A DNA stretch of 64,000 bases from Pyropia yezoensis (Eukaryota > Rhodophyta > Bangiophyceae > Bangiales > Bangiaceae), in assembly GCA_009829735.1 (NCBI GenBank), contig CM020618.1:30852894-30916893 (forward strand). Reading direction: 5' to 3'. The translations under genes were made by a program, and so were the position numbers. The notes below the pieces were generated by a model. It was given only the letters and a program-made list of their open reading frames with translations. It was not told the DNA's origin and did no database searches. Numbering within the stretch: position 1 is the first letter of the stretch; each line of letters begins with the position of its first letter. Positions 31,583-41,432 of this stretch are shown here, one piece after another.

Positions 31583-32384
31583 GCGGGTGGGAGCGCTGTG
31601 GCGTCGGGCGCGCCGGTGCCCCGCTCCCCCTGACAGCCGGTGCCCGGGCGGGAGAGGACAGCCTCGCGCGGCGCACCCGCCGCGTCGGTGACGGGGAGCG
31701 GGGTGGCGAGAGGGGGGGGGGAAGGTTTGGGTGGGGGGAAGGTTTGGGGGGGGGGGGCGCCCGCGGGAGCCCCGACCGCAGCGTTGCCGTGGCCCGCGAG
31801 CCAGCGTGGGGTGGCGACTGTGGCGGCGACGGCGGCATGTGAAAGAGGGGGGTGCGGGGGGGAGCCCTGTGGGAGCCCTGCGGGAGCCCGCCGGCGGGTG
31901 GCGGCCCTGGCGCGGCGTCCCGGGAAATATCGACTAAACACTATGTACTCCATATTCTGCTGTGACGGTATGTACGACCGAGCTTTTTTGTGGGTGCCGT
32001 CGGGACATGTTAAACGGGCCGTCATCACATGTGAAGGTGTGGGACCTGTGAAAGGGCCTCGCACGGGCACCCTCGCCGCCGCCGCCGCCATGGCGCCAAC
32101 GCGGCCACCGCCGCCGCCTCCGCACTGTTCACCGCTGCCTCCGCACTGTTCACCGCCGGCGCTCGTGGAAGCGCACCCCCTTTGCCACAATGAAGAGTGC
32201 CCGCCCCGTCGCCGTGCACGCGCCCGCCCTTCTCGCCACGTCCCGGCCAAGGTAGGAAGAGGGGGGGGGGGGGGGGGGGGGGTGTTGAGGAGGTGGTGGG
32301 GTAGAGGAGGTGGTGGGGATGAGGAGGTGGTGGGGTTGAGGAAGTGGTGGGGGAAGGTGGGACGGCGGGTTTGGGGCGGTGCGT
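31583..32384. other. intergenic; diverged tandem-unit relative
   Basis: No supported gene. 31,690-31,770 repeats GGGGAAGGTTTGGG. 32,160-32,384 is a diverged unit of the 18.2-kb tandem repeat: GTGCACGCGCCCGCCC, CGTCCCGGCCAAGGTAGGAAGAG, a G run, GGCGGTGCGTGCGTGGGGAGAG. Confidence 0.5.
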
Positions 32385-32530
32385 GCGTGGGGAGAGGCGG
32401 GCTTGAGGTGGCCCTCAACTGGTGACGCCCTGTGCGGGGACCGGTTGCCCCTCGTGTGCCTCTTCCCGCCCGCCCACCGCTCTTACCCACTCTTCCCCCC
32501 CTCTCCCACCCGCCTCCTCTGCCTTTCCTC
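32385..32530 (+). repeat. R-block dispersed repeat, copy 5
   Basis: The same ordered motifs (GAGGTGGCCCTCAACTGG, TGACGCCCTGTGCGGGG, CGCCCGCCCACCGCTCTT). It is followed by a splice-acceptor-like CTCCTTGCAG at 32532-32541. Confidence 0.8.
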
Positions 32531-32550
32531 CCTCCTTGCAGGTGGATGCG

Positions 32551-32823
32551 ATGGAGTTTGTGGCAGCGGCGGTCAGGTTGGGCGCTGTGCCGGCGGCCGT
32601 GCCGGCGTCGGTGGGTGTGGTGGCGGCCGAGCCGGCGGTGTACCCGTGGGTGGCTGTGGGAGGGGGGAAGGGGAGGGTACCGGGACGGCGCGCCGCCATC
32701 AGGCTGTGGCCGGAGCGTTGCAAGCCGAGCTGGGTGGGGCGGACCAACACCGGCTCGGTCGGCGCTGCGGTAAGGGCCTTGTTATCTGTTCCCCTGACTG
32801 CTCCCCAGTCCCTCGTCAATTGA
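32551..32823 (+). CDS. small unrecognised ORF (90 aa)
   Basis: The frame opens with ATG just after the acceptor-like CTCCTTGCAG and ends with a TGA after LTAPQSLVN. Val/Ala-rich with a central basic stretch; no known family. Could be a terminal exon, since an acceptor precedes it. Weak support. Confidence 0.25.
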   Translation: MEFVAAAVRLGAVPAAVPASVGVVAAEPAVYPWVAVGGGKGRVPGRRAAIRLWPERCKPSWVGRTNTGSVGAAVRALLSVPLTAPQSLVN

Positions 32824-32925
32824 GGCAAAGGTGTGCCCAGCTACCCGGCCGAGGAAGGGTTTACGGTTGTTGACCACCCACCTTGTACGAGCGAGCACAC
32901 TACAGGGGACCAAGACGATGTCCAT

Positions 32926-33532
32926 CTAGCCCCACAGCGACACAATAATGCCCATGTCGGGGTGCACCATCCAGCCCGGGTCAACACACACACCACCGAG
33001 CTCAGCTGTCAGGTGTACCTCGGGAGGCATGTTGTCCATGAGGGAGGACAGACAACCAGCGTATACCCGAGCCACATGGCCGACCTGTAGAGGATAAATA
33101 GGGAATCAGTGAGTTTCCAATACACATTGAGGGCCAATCACGGTGACGAGCGTCGGACCGCCGTGCGGGGCAAAGGTGTCGGACCAGCCGTTCGAGCCAC
33201 CATAAAGGGGGGGCGGGTGGAGGATGGGGAGTGCATTGGCGTGGCAGTCAGTACCCCAGGGTGGTCATCACATAAAAAACGGCAAGCCTTGTGACCCCAT
33301 GTGAAACGCGTTGCCCACTTACCATAGTACCGTGGACGTACACTTCGACAGCACACGGGTCCACCTTGTTCTTTGGATTCCGGACCAGCTTCACGGGTGT
33401 ACCGCGTACCAAACGCAGACTCCAGCTGTCGGGATAGTAGTAGCGACCCACCAGGGTCACGGTGCGGGAATCAACCAGCCCCTGGCCCGACTCAGACATG
33501 GTACACCGAAGACGACACGAGCCGGATTCCAT
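32926..33532 (-). CDS. HIRAN-domain protein, two exons (33323-33532, 33084-32926)
   Basis: The HIRAN domain binds 3' DNA ends in HLTF/Rad5-type fork-remodelling ATPases and also occurs alone. Exon 1 (ATG at 33532) contains TVTLVGRYYYPDSW and GTPVKLVRNPKNKVDPCAVE, the core HIRAN signature (LVR-x-P-x-N-x-x-D-x-x-A-V). It ends at ATG followed by GTAAGT. A 238-bp intron ends in CTCTACAG at 33085. Exon 2 resumes in phase with VGHVARVYAGCLSSLMDNMP, which completes the domain (VGH-x-x-R ... L), and stops at TAG 32926. The joined product is 122 residues, so it is only the domain with a short N-terminus; no helicase part lies nearby. The ORF is open upstream of the ATG, so an additional 5' exon is possible. 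Confidence 0.8.
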
Positions 33533-34440
33533 GTTGATTGATGGGGGAGTACGCAGACGCGGGGTGAGATGTGGGCAATGTGGGAAGGGGACGGACGGGC
33601 GGTGAGCGGTGGTATACGATGGTGTACCGGCGGTCACTACCAGACCTGCCAGCCAGTCGCGGAAGTTGTGTTGCCTTGCGCCGCCAGTCCCGGGCAGATC
33701 GGCCTCTGCTCGCGTCTGTGGTACTTGGGGGCGCGTGGCCTCCCCCAAAGCAAAGGAGGTGCAGCAGAGGGGTTCTAGTCGGTGCCTTCCTCTTCTCCCC
33801 ACCCTCTCCCCCCCCCCGCCCCCCCCCCCCCCCCCCTCCCAATTTCCCGATCTAACCTGTGGTCTGATTTGTGAGCTGGTCGCCCCGTCACAGAACCCGT
33901 CGGTCCCATGTTGCCGACCGGTGCCGCATGACAGTTCCGTGGACGGAAGAGGGACAGCCGCGGTTTCGTACGTGACTGGCCCTGCGACGCCGTGATCATT
34001 ACGTTACGAACCCGCAGCAGCAGGCCACCCGGGCTCCGTTGCCCACACATGCACGGGGGGGCCTTGCAAGGGGCGAAAGGCACGGTATGTATTGTAGCAG
34101 CAGGCCACCCGGGCTCCAAGGCCCACACATGCACGGGGGGGCCTTCCAAGGGGCGAAAGGCACCGTATCTATTCAGGAACAGGCCGCCGGCAGCGGAAGC
34201 GAAGAGGCGGACATGGTATTATGTGATCACCAAACGCGACAGAGCGATGCTGGGTGCGGGCGCGTGCATATTACACACGGGAGGCGAGTGTCCCTGCACT
34301 TGTGGCAGCCCGTCTTCCCGCGTGGGTGACGTCGGGTGTGGCGCAATCGATTTGGTCCCCCGCCACACAGGTCTCTTGCTGACACTTGTGCTACGTAGGT
34401 GCGTGCCGCATTCGGCGGCGGCACCCCCGAGATGATACGG
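33533..34440. other. intergenic with an 80-bp tandem duplication
   Basis: No gene I can support. 34017-34096 and 34097-34176 are near-identical direct copies (GCAGCAGGCCACCCGGGCTC, then CACACATGCACGGGGGGGCC, GGGGCGAAAGGCAC). C run at about 33,818-33,838. Confidence 0.6.
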
Positions 34441-35240
34441 GGAAGGTGACCCACGGGGAGAGAGGAGAGAGGGGGGTGAAGGGGGGGGGGGGGGGGGGGG
34501 GGGGTGTCGCCAGAAGCTCGTCTCTAGACAAGGAACGACCCAGCGCGGCAGGACAGCGCCGTAACTTGTGGGTATGTGGCAGGCAGGACCGGGCCTTAAC
34601 TCGTGATTACGGGCCAGGACCGGGCAATAACGTATGGGTATGGGCGTGCAGATCGCACGTTGCGGTGCCCGCTTCGGCCCAAAGGTTGTGGTTTGTGGAA
34701 CGGTCTGTCAGGACGGTGTACGGTTACATAGGGGGCTCTACTGCAGAAGCAAAGCTTGTCCGTGGGCCTCGTCCGTGAGCCTTGTTAATTTCTCCGCGGA
34801 CGAACCTCACAGACCACAATCTCCCGGCTGGGGCGCGCCCGAGGATTTGCACAGACTCGCCACGACCCCCACGCTACTCTATACGACTCACCTACCTGGA
34901 AGGTGCTCACAGACTCAATATGCATATCGTAACATATCACGTGTCGGCCGGCCCCGTACTTTCCTATTCGTACCGTGTGGCGGTCGATGCCCGCGGGTGC
35001 TTGGCTGGGTGGGCGGGTGGGCGGGCGGGTACGCGGGCAGGCAGGCCGACGGGCAGGCAGGTGGGCGGACGGGCGGACGGGTGCGCCGTCCCGAAACTGC
35101 CCGCGTGGGTGCCTGTGCGTGCTTTGGGGTCACCATCTCCTGCATTCGCAGCCATCGCATGGCGGCCCATTCACCGCCCACATTCAGCGCTTCACAGGCG
35201 CCCCATGAGCTACCCTTGGTCCCGTTGGCCATGGATGGAC
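34441..35240. other. intergenic, no gene seen
   Basis: A poly-G run at about 34,479-34,503. 35,000-35,090 is a string of GGGCGGGTG / GGCAGGC units. Open frames are short or compositionally odd. Confidence 0.5.
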
Positions 35241-35645
35241 CGGCGTGCCCCTGCCCGCATGGGCGTGGTCGCCCTCTGACTTGGTGGTGTGGTGTGGTGT
35301 GCCCCTTCCCGCCGGGGCGTGGTCGCCCTCTGACTTGGTGGTGTGGTGTTGTGTGCCCCTTCCCGCCGGGGCTTGGGAGCCCTCTGACTTGGTGGTGTGG
35401 TGTGGTGTGCCCCTTCCCGCCGGGGCGTGGTCGCCCTCTGACTTGGTGGTGTGGTGTGGTGTGCCCCTTCCCGCCGGGGCGTGGTCGCCCTCTGACTTGG
35501 TGGTGTGGTGTGGTGTGTGGTGCAGTGAGCTGCTGACTTGGTGGTGCGGTGCGGCGTGCCTCTGCCCGCCTGGGCGTGGTCGCCCTCTGACTTGGTGGTG
35601 TGGTGTGCCGTGCGGTGCGGTGAGCTCCTGCCCGCCTGGGGGAGT
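35241..35645. repeat. ~54-bp tandem repeat, about seven copies
   Basis: Units carry GCCCTCTGACTTGGTGGTGT, then GTGCCCCTTCCCGCCGGGGC. The 54-bp period (18 codons) keeps several frames open, giving Pro/Trp/Cys-rich peptides I treat as artefacts. A C run of about 40 follows at 35,655-35,692. Confidence 0.88.
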
Positions 35646-35658
35646 CTATTTTTCCACC

Positions 35659-35691
<33 letters not shown>

Positions 35692-35754
35692 CCCCACTCC
35701 TCCCCCCCTCCCCGCCCCTCACCCGGTTCCTTCGCCTGTCCTCCGGTCCGCCGT

Positions 35755-35850
35755 GCGCTGGGAGAAGCAGACGAGAGTGGGCCTTCAACCGGTGACGCTC
35801 TGTGCGTAGCCCGGTCGCCCCTCGTCTGCCTTTCCCCCCGCTCTCGACTG
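35755..35850 (+). repeat. R-block dispersed repeat, copy 6 (short)
   Basis: GGGCCTTCAACCGGTGACGC, CTGTGCGTAGCCCGGTCGCC and CCTCGTCTGCCTTTCCC match the other copies. It diverges afterwards. An ORF with ATG at 35991 follows. Confidence 0.75.
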
Positions 35851-35990
35851 CGCCCCACTTGGAGTGCTGAGAAAGTGCGGTGTGTCCCTGTCCGCCTGGT
35901 GATCGCTCTCTGTGTCGGTAGTGCGAGGTGTTGTGCGGTGTAACACCTGCCATCCCCGGTACATACCGACGGACTGCGTGGCTGTCATAA

Positions 35991-37591
35991 TGCCTCATAC
36001 GACGTCACTGCGGAAGGGTGGACGAAAGCGCAGCCGTCGTGCCTCTGGCGGTGCCAACACTCTACCTGCTTCTGGTCAGCCAGGTGTGTCCACTGGCGTG
36101 CCGGCCCTCCCATATGGCGGGTATGGCTTCACACCGGGACCCCACGCCTCTCCAGCGGCTGGTCATTACAACGTTGTGCCGGGGCCGCACGCCTTCCCAC
36201 AAGGTCCCGGCGGTCCACACGCCTTCCCACAAGGTCCCGGCGGTCCGCACGCCTTCCCACATGGTTCCGGCGGTCCGTATGGCTTCACACCGGGACCTCA
36301 CGCCTCTCCAGCGGCTGGTCATTACAACGTTGTGCCGGGGCCGCACGCCTTCCCACAAGGTCCCGGCGGTCCACACGCCTTCCCACAAGGTCCCGGCGGT
36401 CCGCACGCCTTCCCACATGGTTCCGGCGGTCCGTATGGCTTCCCAGTAGGTCACGGTGGCCCAGTAGATCACGGTGGCTTACCATGGACGAACACCGTCC
36501 CTCTTGGTCCGCATGGCGTCCTTCCTGTCGCGCATGCTCCGGGGCCGCATGCCTTCCCTCCTCGGCCTGGGATCTTCCCCGTTGCCCCTCAAGGCTTTCA
36601 ACCGTGGACCCACGCCCCTCCCCTGGGTCCGCACTATTCTCCGGATTTACGCGTTCTTCCCCCTGGCCCGCACTATCCTCCGGATTTACGCGGTGTTCCC
36701 CCTGGCCCGGGTGTCTACTATGGCTTTCCACCCAACTTCCCAGCTGCCCCCCCCGGCGCACAAGGCTGGGTGGGGTCAGCAGGGAATGCAGGGGGGGGCG
36801 CCCACGGGGCTCGTTTCCGTCGCACCGCAGGAGGTGCCCCACCTACTGTGCGGCCTCCTGCTGCAAGCACTATGCGCAGAGGCACGCGCTCCCCCAGTGG
36901 GCGCGGCGGCCGTGACGAACGGCATAATGTGCGTGCAGCGGCCGGGGGCAGCAGCCGGGGAGGTGCGGCGGTCGGCGGCGCCGTGGCCAGTGCCACGCCG
37001 ACCCCTGACAACGACAAAGAGGGTGGTGGGGTGGATGAGGAGGCAGAAGCGCGTCTGCTGGCCACAGACACACCGACCCCTGACAACGACAAAGAGGGTG
37101 GTGGGGTGGACGCGGACGCACAAGCGCGTCTGCTGGCCACAGACACACCGACCCCTGACAACGACAAAGAGGGTGGTGGGGTGGACGAGGAGGCAGAAGC
37201 GCGTCTGGAGCGGGCCATGAGTGATTGGCTGGCCGAGCACGAGGCCAACATGACGGTCATGCGTGTGGAGCCCCCCGCAGGTGGACACCCGCCTACCAGT
37301 CCACGAGCCGGACGACCGTCGACTGAAGACAGTGCGGAGGCACCAGTACCGGCCGCGTCTGCCCCTGTGCCGGCATCCCCCGTCATCCTGATTGGTGATT
37401 CGTCTACCTCCTCCGCCTCACCGCCCGCGTCACCCCGCCCAGTGGGGGGGTCTCCGCCCACGTCTGCCTCGCGCTGGTCGTCGCCTTGTCTGCCTGAAGA
37501 CTCGTCGCGTGAGGAAATCGTCACCGTCAGGCGGTCTCGTAAGCGACGACTCCGGCGTGGCACCCGATCGGATGCTGCCGGTCCCGAATAG
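35991..37591 (+). CDS. 533-aa Pro/Gly/His-rich repeat protein, unrecognised
   Basis: The ATG at 35991 is followed by a basic patch (RKGGRKRSRRASGG), then a ~145-codon Pro/Gly/His region repeating GPHAFPQGPGG and an 120-bp duplicated block (36120-36290 and 36290-36460). Next comes an Arg/Gly stretch, then three 25-residue repeats starting TPTPDNDKEGGGVD (37000-37205), a helical segment (ERAMSDWLAEHEANM) and a Ser/Pro tail with RRSRKRRLRRGTRS, an NLS-like cluster. It ends with TAG at 37589. The frame continues in phase into the ORF at 37697. R-block copy 6 sits ~140 bp upstream; bases 36043-36075 resemble 14340-14372 upstream of the 14.3-kb ORF, suggesting the two units share ancestry. Product unknown; mostly disordered. 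Confidence 0.45.
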
Positions 37592-37696
37592 GTCTCCCCC
37601 GGTGCATTGGAAGCAGGGACAGGGAGCAATTCCGCGCCCGTTGGCGGTGCTGCCTGTGCGGAGGAAGACGTTGTTGCTGGTGGCGCCGACGACAAC

Positions 37697-39103
37697 ATGG
37701 AAGGCTTGGGTGAGGAAGACCTTTTGCAGCGGCGGGGAGTCGACTGGAGCGTCGTTGACAGTGGCGACGACGACAGTGGCGACGACGACAGTGGGGACGA
37801 CGACGGCGGGAGCAGCGGTGACGCCCCGGGGGACGTTGACAATGCACAGCCACCAAATCCATCAAGTGGCAGCACGCGCGCCCAACGCAGTGGACAACTG
37901 CCCCTGCCACTCTCGAGGTACACTAAGAACGACGGTGTGTTTGGGGAGATGCGCGTCCCGCTCCGCACCAGGACGACTGCCACGCGATCTGACGCGTTCG
38001 CCACTTTAGGTGATGACCCACGGACAGCCCATTGGGTGTCACTCGACGGCCAGGCGGATCGGTCGGGGTGTCACGCTTTCCCGCCCGGAACAACCCGGCC
38101 CGAAAAACGAAAGTGGAGGAAGGTGATGCGGCTGCTCAAGAAGGCGATGCCTACGATTCAGGAAGAGGCCGCGCTTGCGGCGGCAGAAGGCGCACAACAT
38201 CCTCAAACGGTGGCCACCGACCCGGCAGCCAGAAAGGTACGGTCGGAGGAGAGCGGGGCAAAGTTTGTTTATGTCTACGTCTATGTCAAGGGCCGTTGCA
38301 AGACGTGCGTCAATGCGGTTTACGGCGGCAAGCGGTGCTACCTGGATACTATCACAATGGCGACAGTTCAGTGTGCTTTCAACGAACGGGACCGCGCGCA
38401 CCGCGATGCTGTTGCTGAACGAGGCCACACGACCCTGTTTGATACTCACTATCGACGACACCCGAAGGAGTTTTGGCGGACAATCGTCTACTACTACACG
38501 GGCCCGGACGGGGACATTCCCATTCGAATGGCGGTGACCGCGGTGGAGCAAGCCGTCTACCGCGTGCTTGAGGAACACGGCATGGCGGCACTCAACAACA
38601 AGAGGCCGTCGGTATCGGCTGTCCCACTTGTCCCTATTGTTCGGGACACTGACGAGTGGCGAAAGCTACGCGCCAAGCTGGTGGCGTACAATGAGGATAA
38701 CGGGGACATGCGGGTCGCTGACATGGCGGGGCCACTGAATACCCGAGTGCACAACATGCGGCTTCAGCGCGGACTTGGTGACCCGGCGGAGGAGCAGTGG
38801 CTCACCGACCAGGGCTTTGAATGGAAGGCGGACCGTGCAAGTCGTGCAGAGCGAGGCCTGCATCGGCGGCAATGGCCTCTCGTCAAGGCCATGATCGCAT
38901 GGCTGGAGAGCCACGAAGGTGACCTGCCTTTGACGTTGTCACGGGGGCCGATCAGGAAGAGCGGTCGGCATGCCGGACGGGAGGCGACGAAGGCAGGGGA
39001 CCTTTTGCGCAAGAGGTGGGACCATACGATCCGGGTGTACGGGGGCGTGTCCCTCGATCATGCGAAGCGCATCAATGCAGCGTTTTTTCGTTGGCGGGGG
39101 TGA
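37697..39103 (+). CDS. 468-aa unrecognised protein with Cys cluster
   Basis: The first in-frame ATG is at 37697 (ACAACATGG); the frame is open back to the TAG at 37589, so it may be the second half of the upstream ORF. The N-terminus is acidic with three DSGDD repeats. From residue ~115 the composition is balanced and looks globular: EKRKWRKVMRLLKKAMPTIQ, FVYVYVYVKGRCKTCVNAVY (Cys-x2-Cys), HYRRHPKEFWRTIVYYYTG, AVEQAVYRVLEEHGMAALNN, EDNGDMRVADMAGPLNTRVH, and a basic C-terminus (KAGDLLRKRWDHTIRVYGG). It ends with TGA. No family recognised. The length and even codon use over ~350 residues make a real gene likely; a mobile-element protein is possible. Confidence 0.5.
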   Translation: MEGLGEEDLLQRRGVDWSVVDSGDDDSGDDDSGDDDGGSSGDAPGDVDNAQPPNPSSGSTRAQRSGQLPLPLSRYTKNDGVFGEMRVPLRTRTTATRSDAFATLGDDPRTAHWVSLDGQADRSGCHAFPPGTTRPEKRKWRKVMRLLKKAMPTIQEEAALAAAEGAQHPQTVATDPAARKVRSEESGAKFVYVYVYVKGRCKTCVNAVYGGKRCYLDTITMATVQCAFNERDRAHRDAVAERGHTTLFDTHYRRHPKEFWRTIVYYYTGPDGDIPIRMAVTAVEQAVYRVLEEHGMAALNNKRPSVSAVPLVPIVRDTDEWRKLRAKLVAYNEDNGDMRVADMAGPLNTRVHNMRLQRGLGDPAEEQWLTDQGFEWKADRASRAERGLHRRQWPLVKAMIAWLESHEGDLPLTLSRGPIRKSGRHAGREATKAGDLLRKRWDHTIRVYGGVSLDHAKRINAAFFRWRG

Positions 39104-39259
39104 CCTTCCGGACAAGGTGATGGACGGCGTGTCATTCGTGGCGAGGGCAGCCGAGGCCACCTTAATGTCTCCCTGCATTTGCATGTCTTCGATATTTGTG
39201 ACAGGACCTACTTGGGTGCGGTGTGGTCGACGGGCGTTACGGTGTGCGGGCGGGCGGCC

Positions 39260-40104
39260 ATGGTCACCCTTGCACACGCGTCGGCGCCCGCCGGCGCCCG
39301 CCGGCAGCGGGCGGGTGGCGCTGCCGCTGCCGGCCGCCGTGGCGGGCGGGTGGTGCTGCCGCTGTCGCCGTGGCGGGTGGCGATCGCGGCGGCAGGGGCG
39401 TCGGCGGGCGGCTGGCGCTGTGGCGGTGGCGGTGGTGGTGGTGGTGGTGGTGGTGGTGGTGGTGGTGGTGGCGGTGGCAGTAACGATTGGGGCGGTGGTG
39501 GCAGGGAGGGGGAGCCTCCGCCCCCCTTTGGCGCCGTGGGCCGTGGGCAGTGCCTCCCCATCGCCATGGCCACCGCGGTATCGTCCCTGCTGTCGGCATC
39601 CTTTGCGTCGGCCGCGGCGGTCGCCCTCTTCACCGTTACCCCCTTTTTCCCGCCACCCGTGCCACCGCCGGCGGGCGGGCCCGCCCGCCGCGCGGCGGTG
39701 CGGGCAGTGGCGGCGGCGCAGCTGGCGCCTGCCTTTGCGATCGCAGTCGCCGCCTTGGCCGCAGCCGTCACCGCCATTGATAGCACCGGTGTCTTGGGCG
39801 GTGGCGGTGGCGGTGGCGGTGGCGGTGGCGGTGGCGGTGGCGGTGGCGATGGGCTGCGGCTAACCGAGGCGGTCGCGTGCCTGCTCGCCGCCCCGGCAGT
39901 GGCGTGGCGGTTTGGCGGCCGCCCCCCACCGGCAGCGGCAGGGTGGTGGCGAGGAGGCCTGCCGCTGGTGGCGGTGTTTCGGCTCTACGCCATCGCCTAC
40001 GCTGCGGTGGAGCTGGGGTGAGCGGGCCGGTCCCGCGTGCCGGGCCTGGCCCCCGCCGCCGCCCTGTCGGTGGTGGCGGTTGTGGTCGCCATGCAGCGGC
40101 GGCG

Positions 40105-40138
<34 letters not shown>

Positions 40139-40770
40139 GTGGTGGTGGGGGGGGCGGCACCCCTTCCCCCGACGCCATCCCCCCTCCCCCTCCCGCTCTT
40201 CCGCCCTCTCCATCCTCTTTTTCCGGTGGATGTCCCTGGCCATCCGCCGCGGCCGCACCGCCGCGCTCGTCCCCGCCGCGCTCCCCCCGCTGGCACCCGA
40301 CGCGACGGCCGCGGTGGTGACGCGCGCGGAGTTTGGGCCCGCCTGGGCGGCCGCCCGCGGCAGCCTGTGGCGCGCGCTGGCGGCTGCCTTTGGCGGGCGC
40401 CTCGCCGCGGGGGGGGTGTTCAAGCTGGGGAATGATGTGCTCAACTTTGTGCCCCCACTGCTGCTGGGCTCGGTAGTGCGGTTTCTCCAGGACGCCCGGG
40501 CGGCCGACGCAGCGGCCGCCGCCGTCGCCGCCGCTGCGGGGGAAAGTGGTGGTGGTGGCGGCGGTGGGGTTGGCACCGCGGACGGCCTGTGGCTGGCGTT
40601 TGGCCTCCTCGCCCCATTTGTGCTCCAGTCCCTCCTGTTCAACCAGTACTTTAACGCCAATACCGTGGTGCAGGTGCGGTCGCGGGCGGCGCTGGTGGGC
40701 GTTGTTTTTGCCTAGGCCCTGTGCTTGGCGCCCGACGCGCGCGCCAGCTTCTCGTCGGGCGCCATTACGT
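39260..40770 (+). pseudogene. ABCC-type (MRP-like) transporter N-terminal half, stopped by in-frame TAG
   Basis: ABCC proteins are ATP-driven exporters. A plus-strand frame from an ATG at 39260 to about 40020 contains hydrophobic helices (VSSLLSASFASAAAVALFTV, AIAVAALAAAVTAIDS, LPLVAVFRLYAIAYAAVEL) resembling the extra membrane domain of long ABCC transporters, with a GGT-encoded Gly run in between. It ends at GGGGTGAGCG, a plausible intron donor. Another frame from about 40,190 matches the start of the first ABCC transmembrane domain: LVPAALPPLAPDA, WRALAAAFGGRL, FKLGNDVLNFVPPLLLGSVV, LQSLLFNQYFNANTVVQVRS. It meets TAG at 40713-40715. ABCC-like sequence (ALCLAPDARASFSSGAIT) continues in the same frame past the stop, then fades. 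No nucleotide-binding domain follows, so the locus is a truncated remnant. Confidence 0.65.
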
Positions 40771-41432
40771 GCGGCCAGGAGCAATCTGATATGACCAATA
40801 CGTGGACCAACCAAAGGGCGTTAGCGCGACAACAAGCGTGGCCGCTTCATAAGGAGCTTGGCTAATAATGCAAATCTAATCCTTCTTCAGGGTTCGTGTG
40901 ATTTTTTTTCTGCATTCCCGTTTGGTCACCTTGCTCGCCGGCGACCTCTTCTGTTGGCCACCACCCCTCGTCGGCGTGCGCTGGTTGGTCACACTCCTCG
41001 ACCCGATGGACCCGGCGCTCCCCCGTCCCTAACCACTGAGCACCTTCGCCCCGTGGTGAGCGGCCGCCGTCCGTGGTGTCGTCGGCGGTTGCGGTGGGGA
41101 GCCGAGTCTGCTTCCCGGCCATCGCTGTCCGTCGTCTCGTCAACGCGGCGGAGTCGGCGTCGCTCTCCTTTCCCGCTTGCCGCCCCCAGTCCCTGTTGCT
41201 CGGACGCCCTGTCCGTTCCCCTTTCCCCGCGGCGGCCACGGCGGCGGAGGCGGTGGCGGGGCTTGCACCTGCGCGACGGTCGCGCCAGTGGTGGTGCTAC
41301 CCTTCCGTCCCCCTCTGACGTTTCTTGCTCCTCCCTCCTCTCTTCGTTGCCCCTTATTCCCCCCCCCCCCACCCTCTCCTCCATCGCCGCTGCCTCCCCC
41401 CCCCTCTGGCTCTCCTTCCCCTTTTTCCCGGG
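40771..41432. other. intergenic, upstream of ankyrin gene
   Basis: 40,780-40,920 is AT-richer and follows the point where ABCC similarity is lost. 40,990-41,430 is GC-rich with C runs and could include the 5' UTR or promoter of the ankyrin gene. No separate gene seen. Confidence 0.45.

Noticed and set aside
34634-35536. 300-codon Pro/Trp/Cys ORF
   Set aside because: Its second half is the 54-bp repeat read in one frame; other frames are equally open.
37509-37591. Short intron ending at the TAG in 37589-37591
   Set aside because: Both possible donors (GTGAGG at 37510, GTAAGC at 37539) leave the downstream ORF out of frame.
39179-39863. Val/Gly homopolymer ORFs over GGT repeats near 39.4 kb
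   Set aside because: A GGT/GGC microsatellite inside the ABCC remnant; homopolymer readings in all frames.
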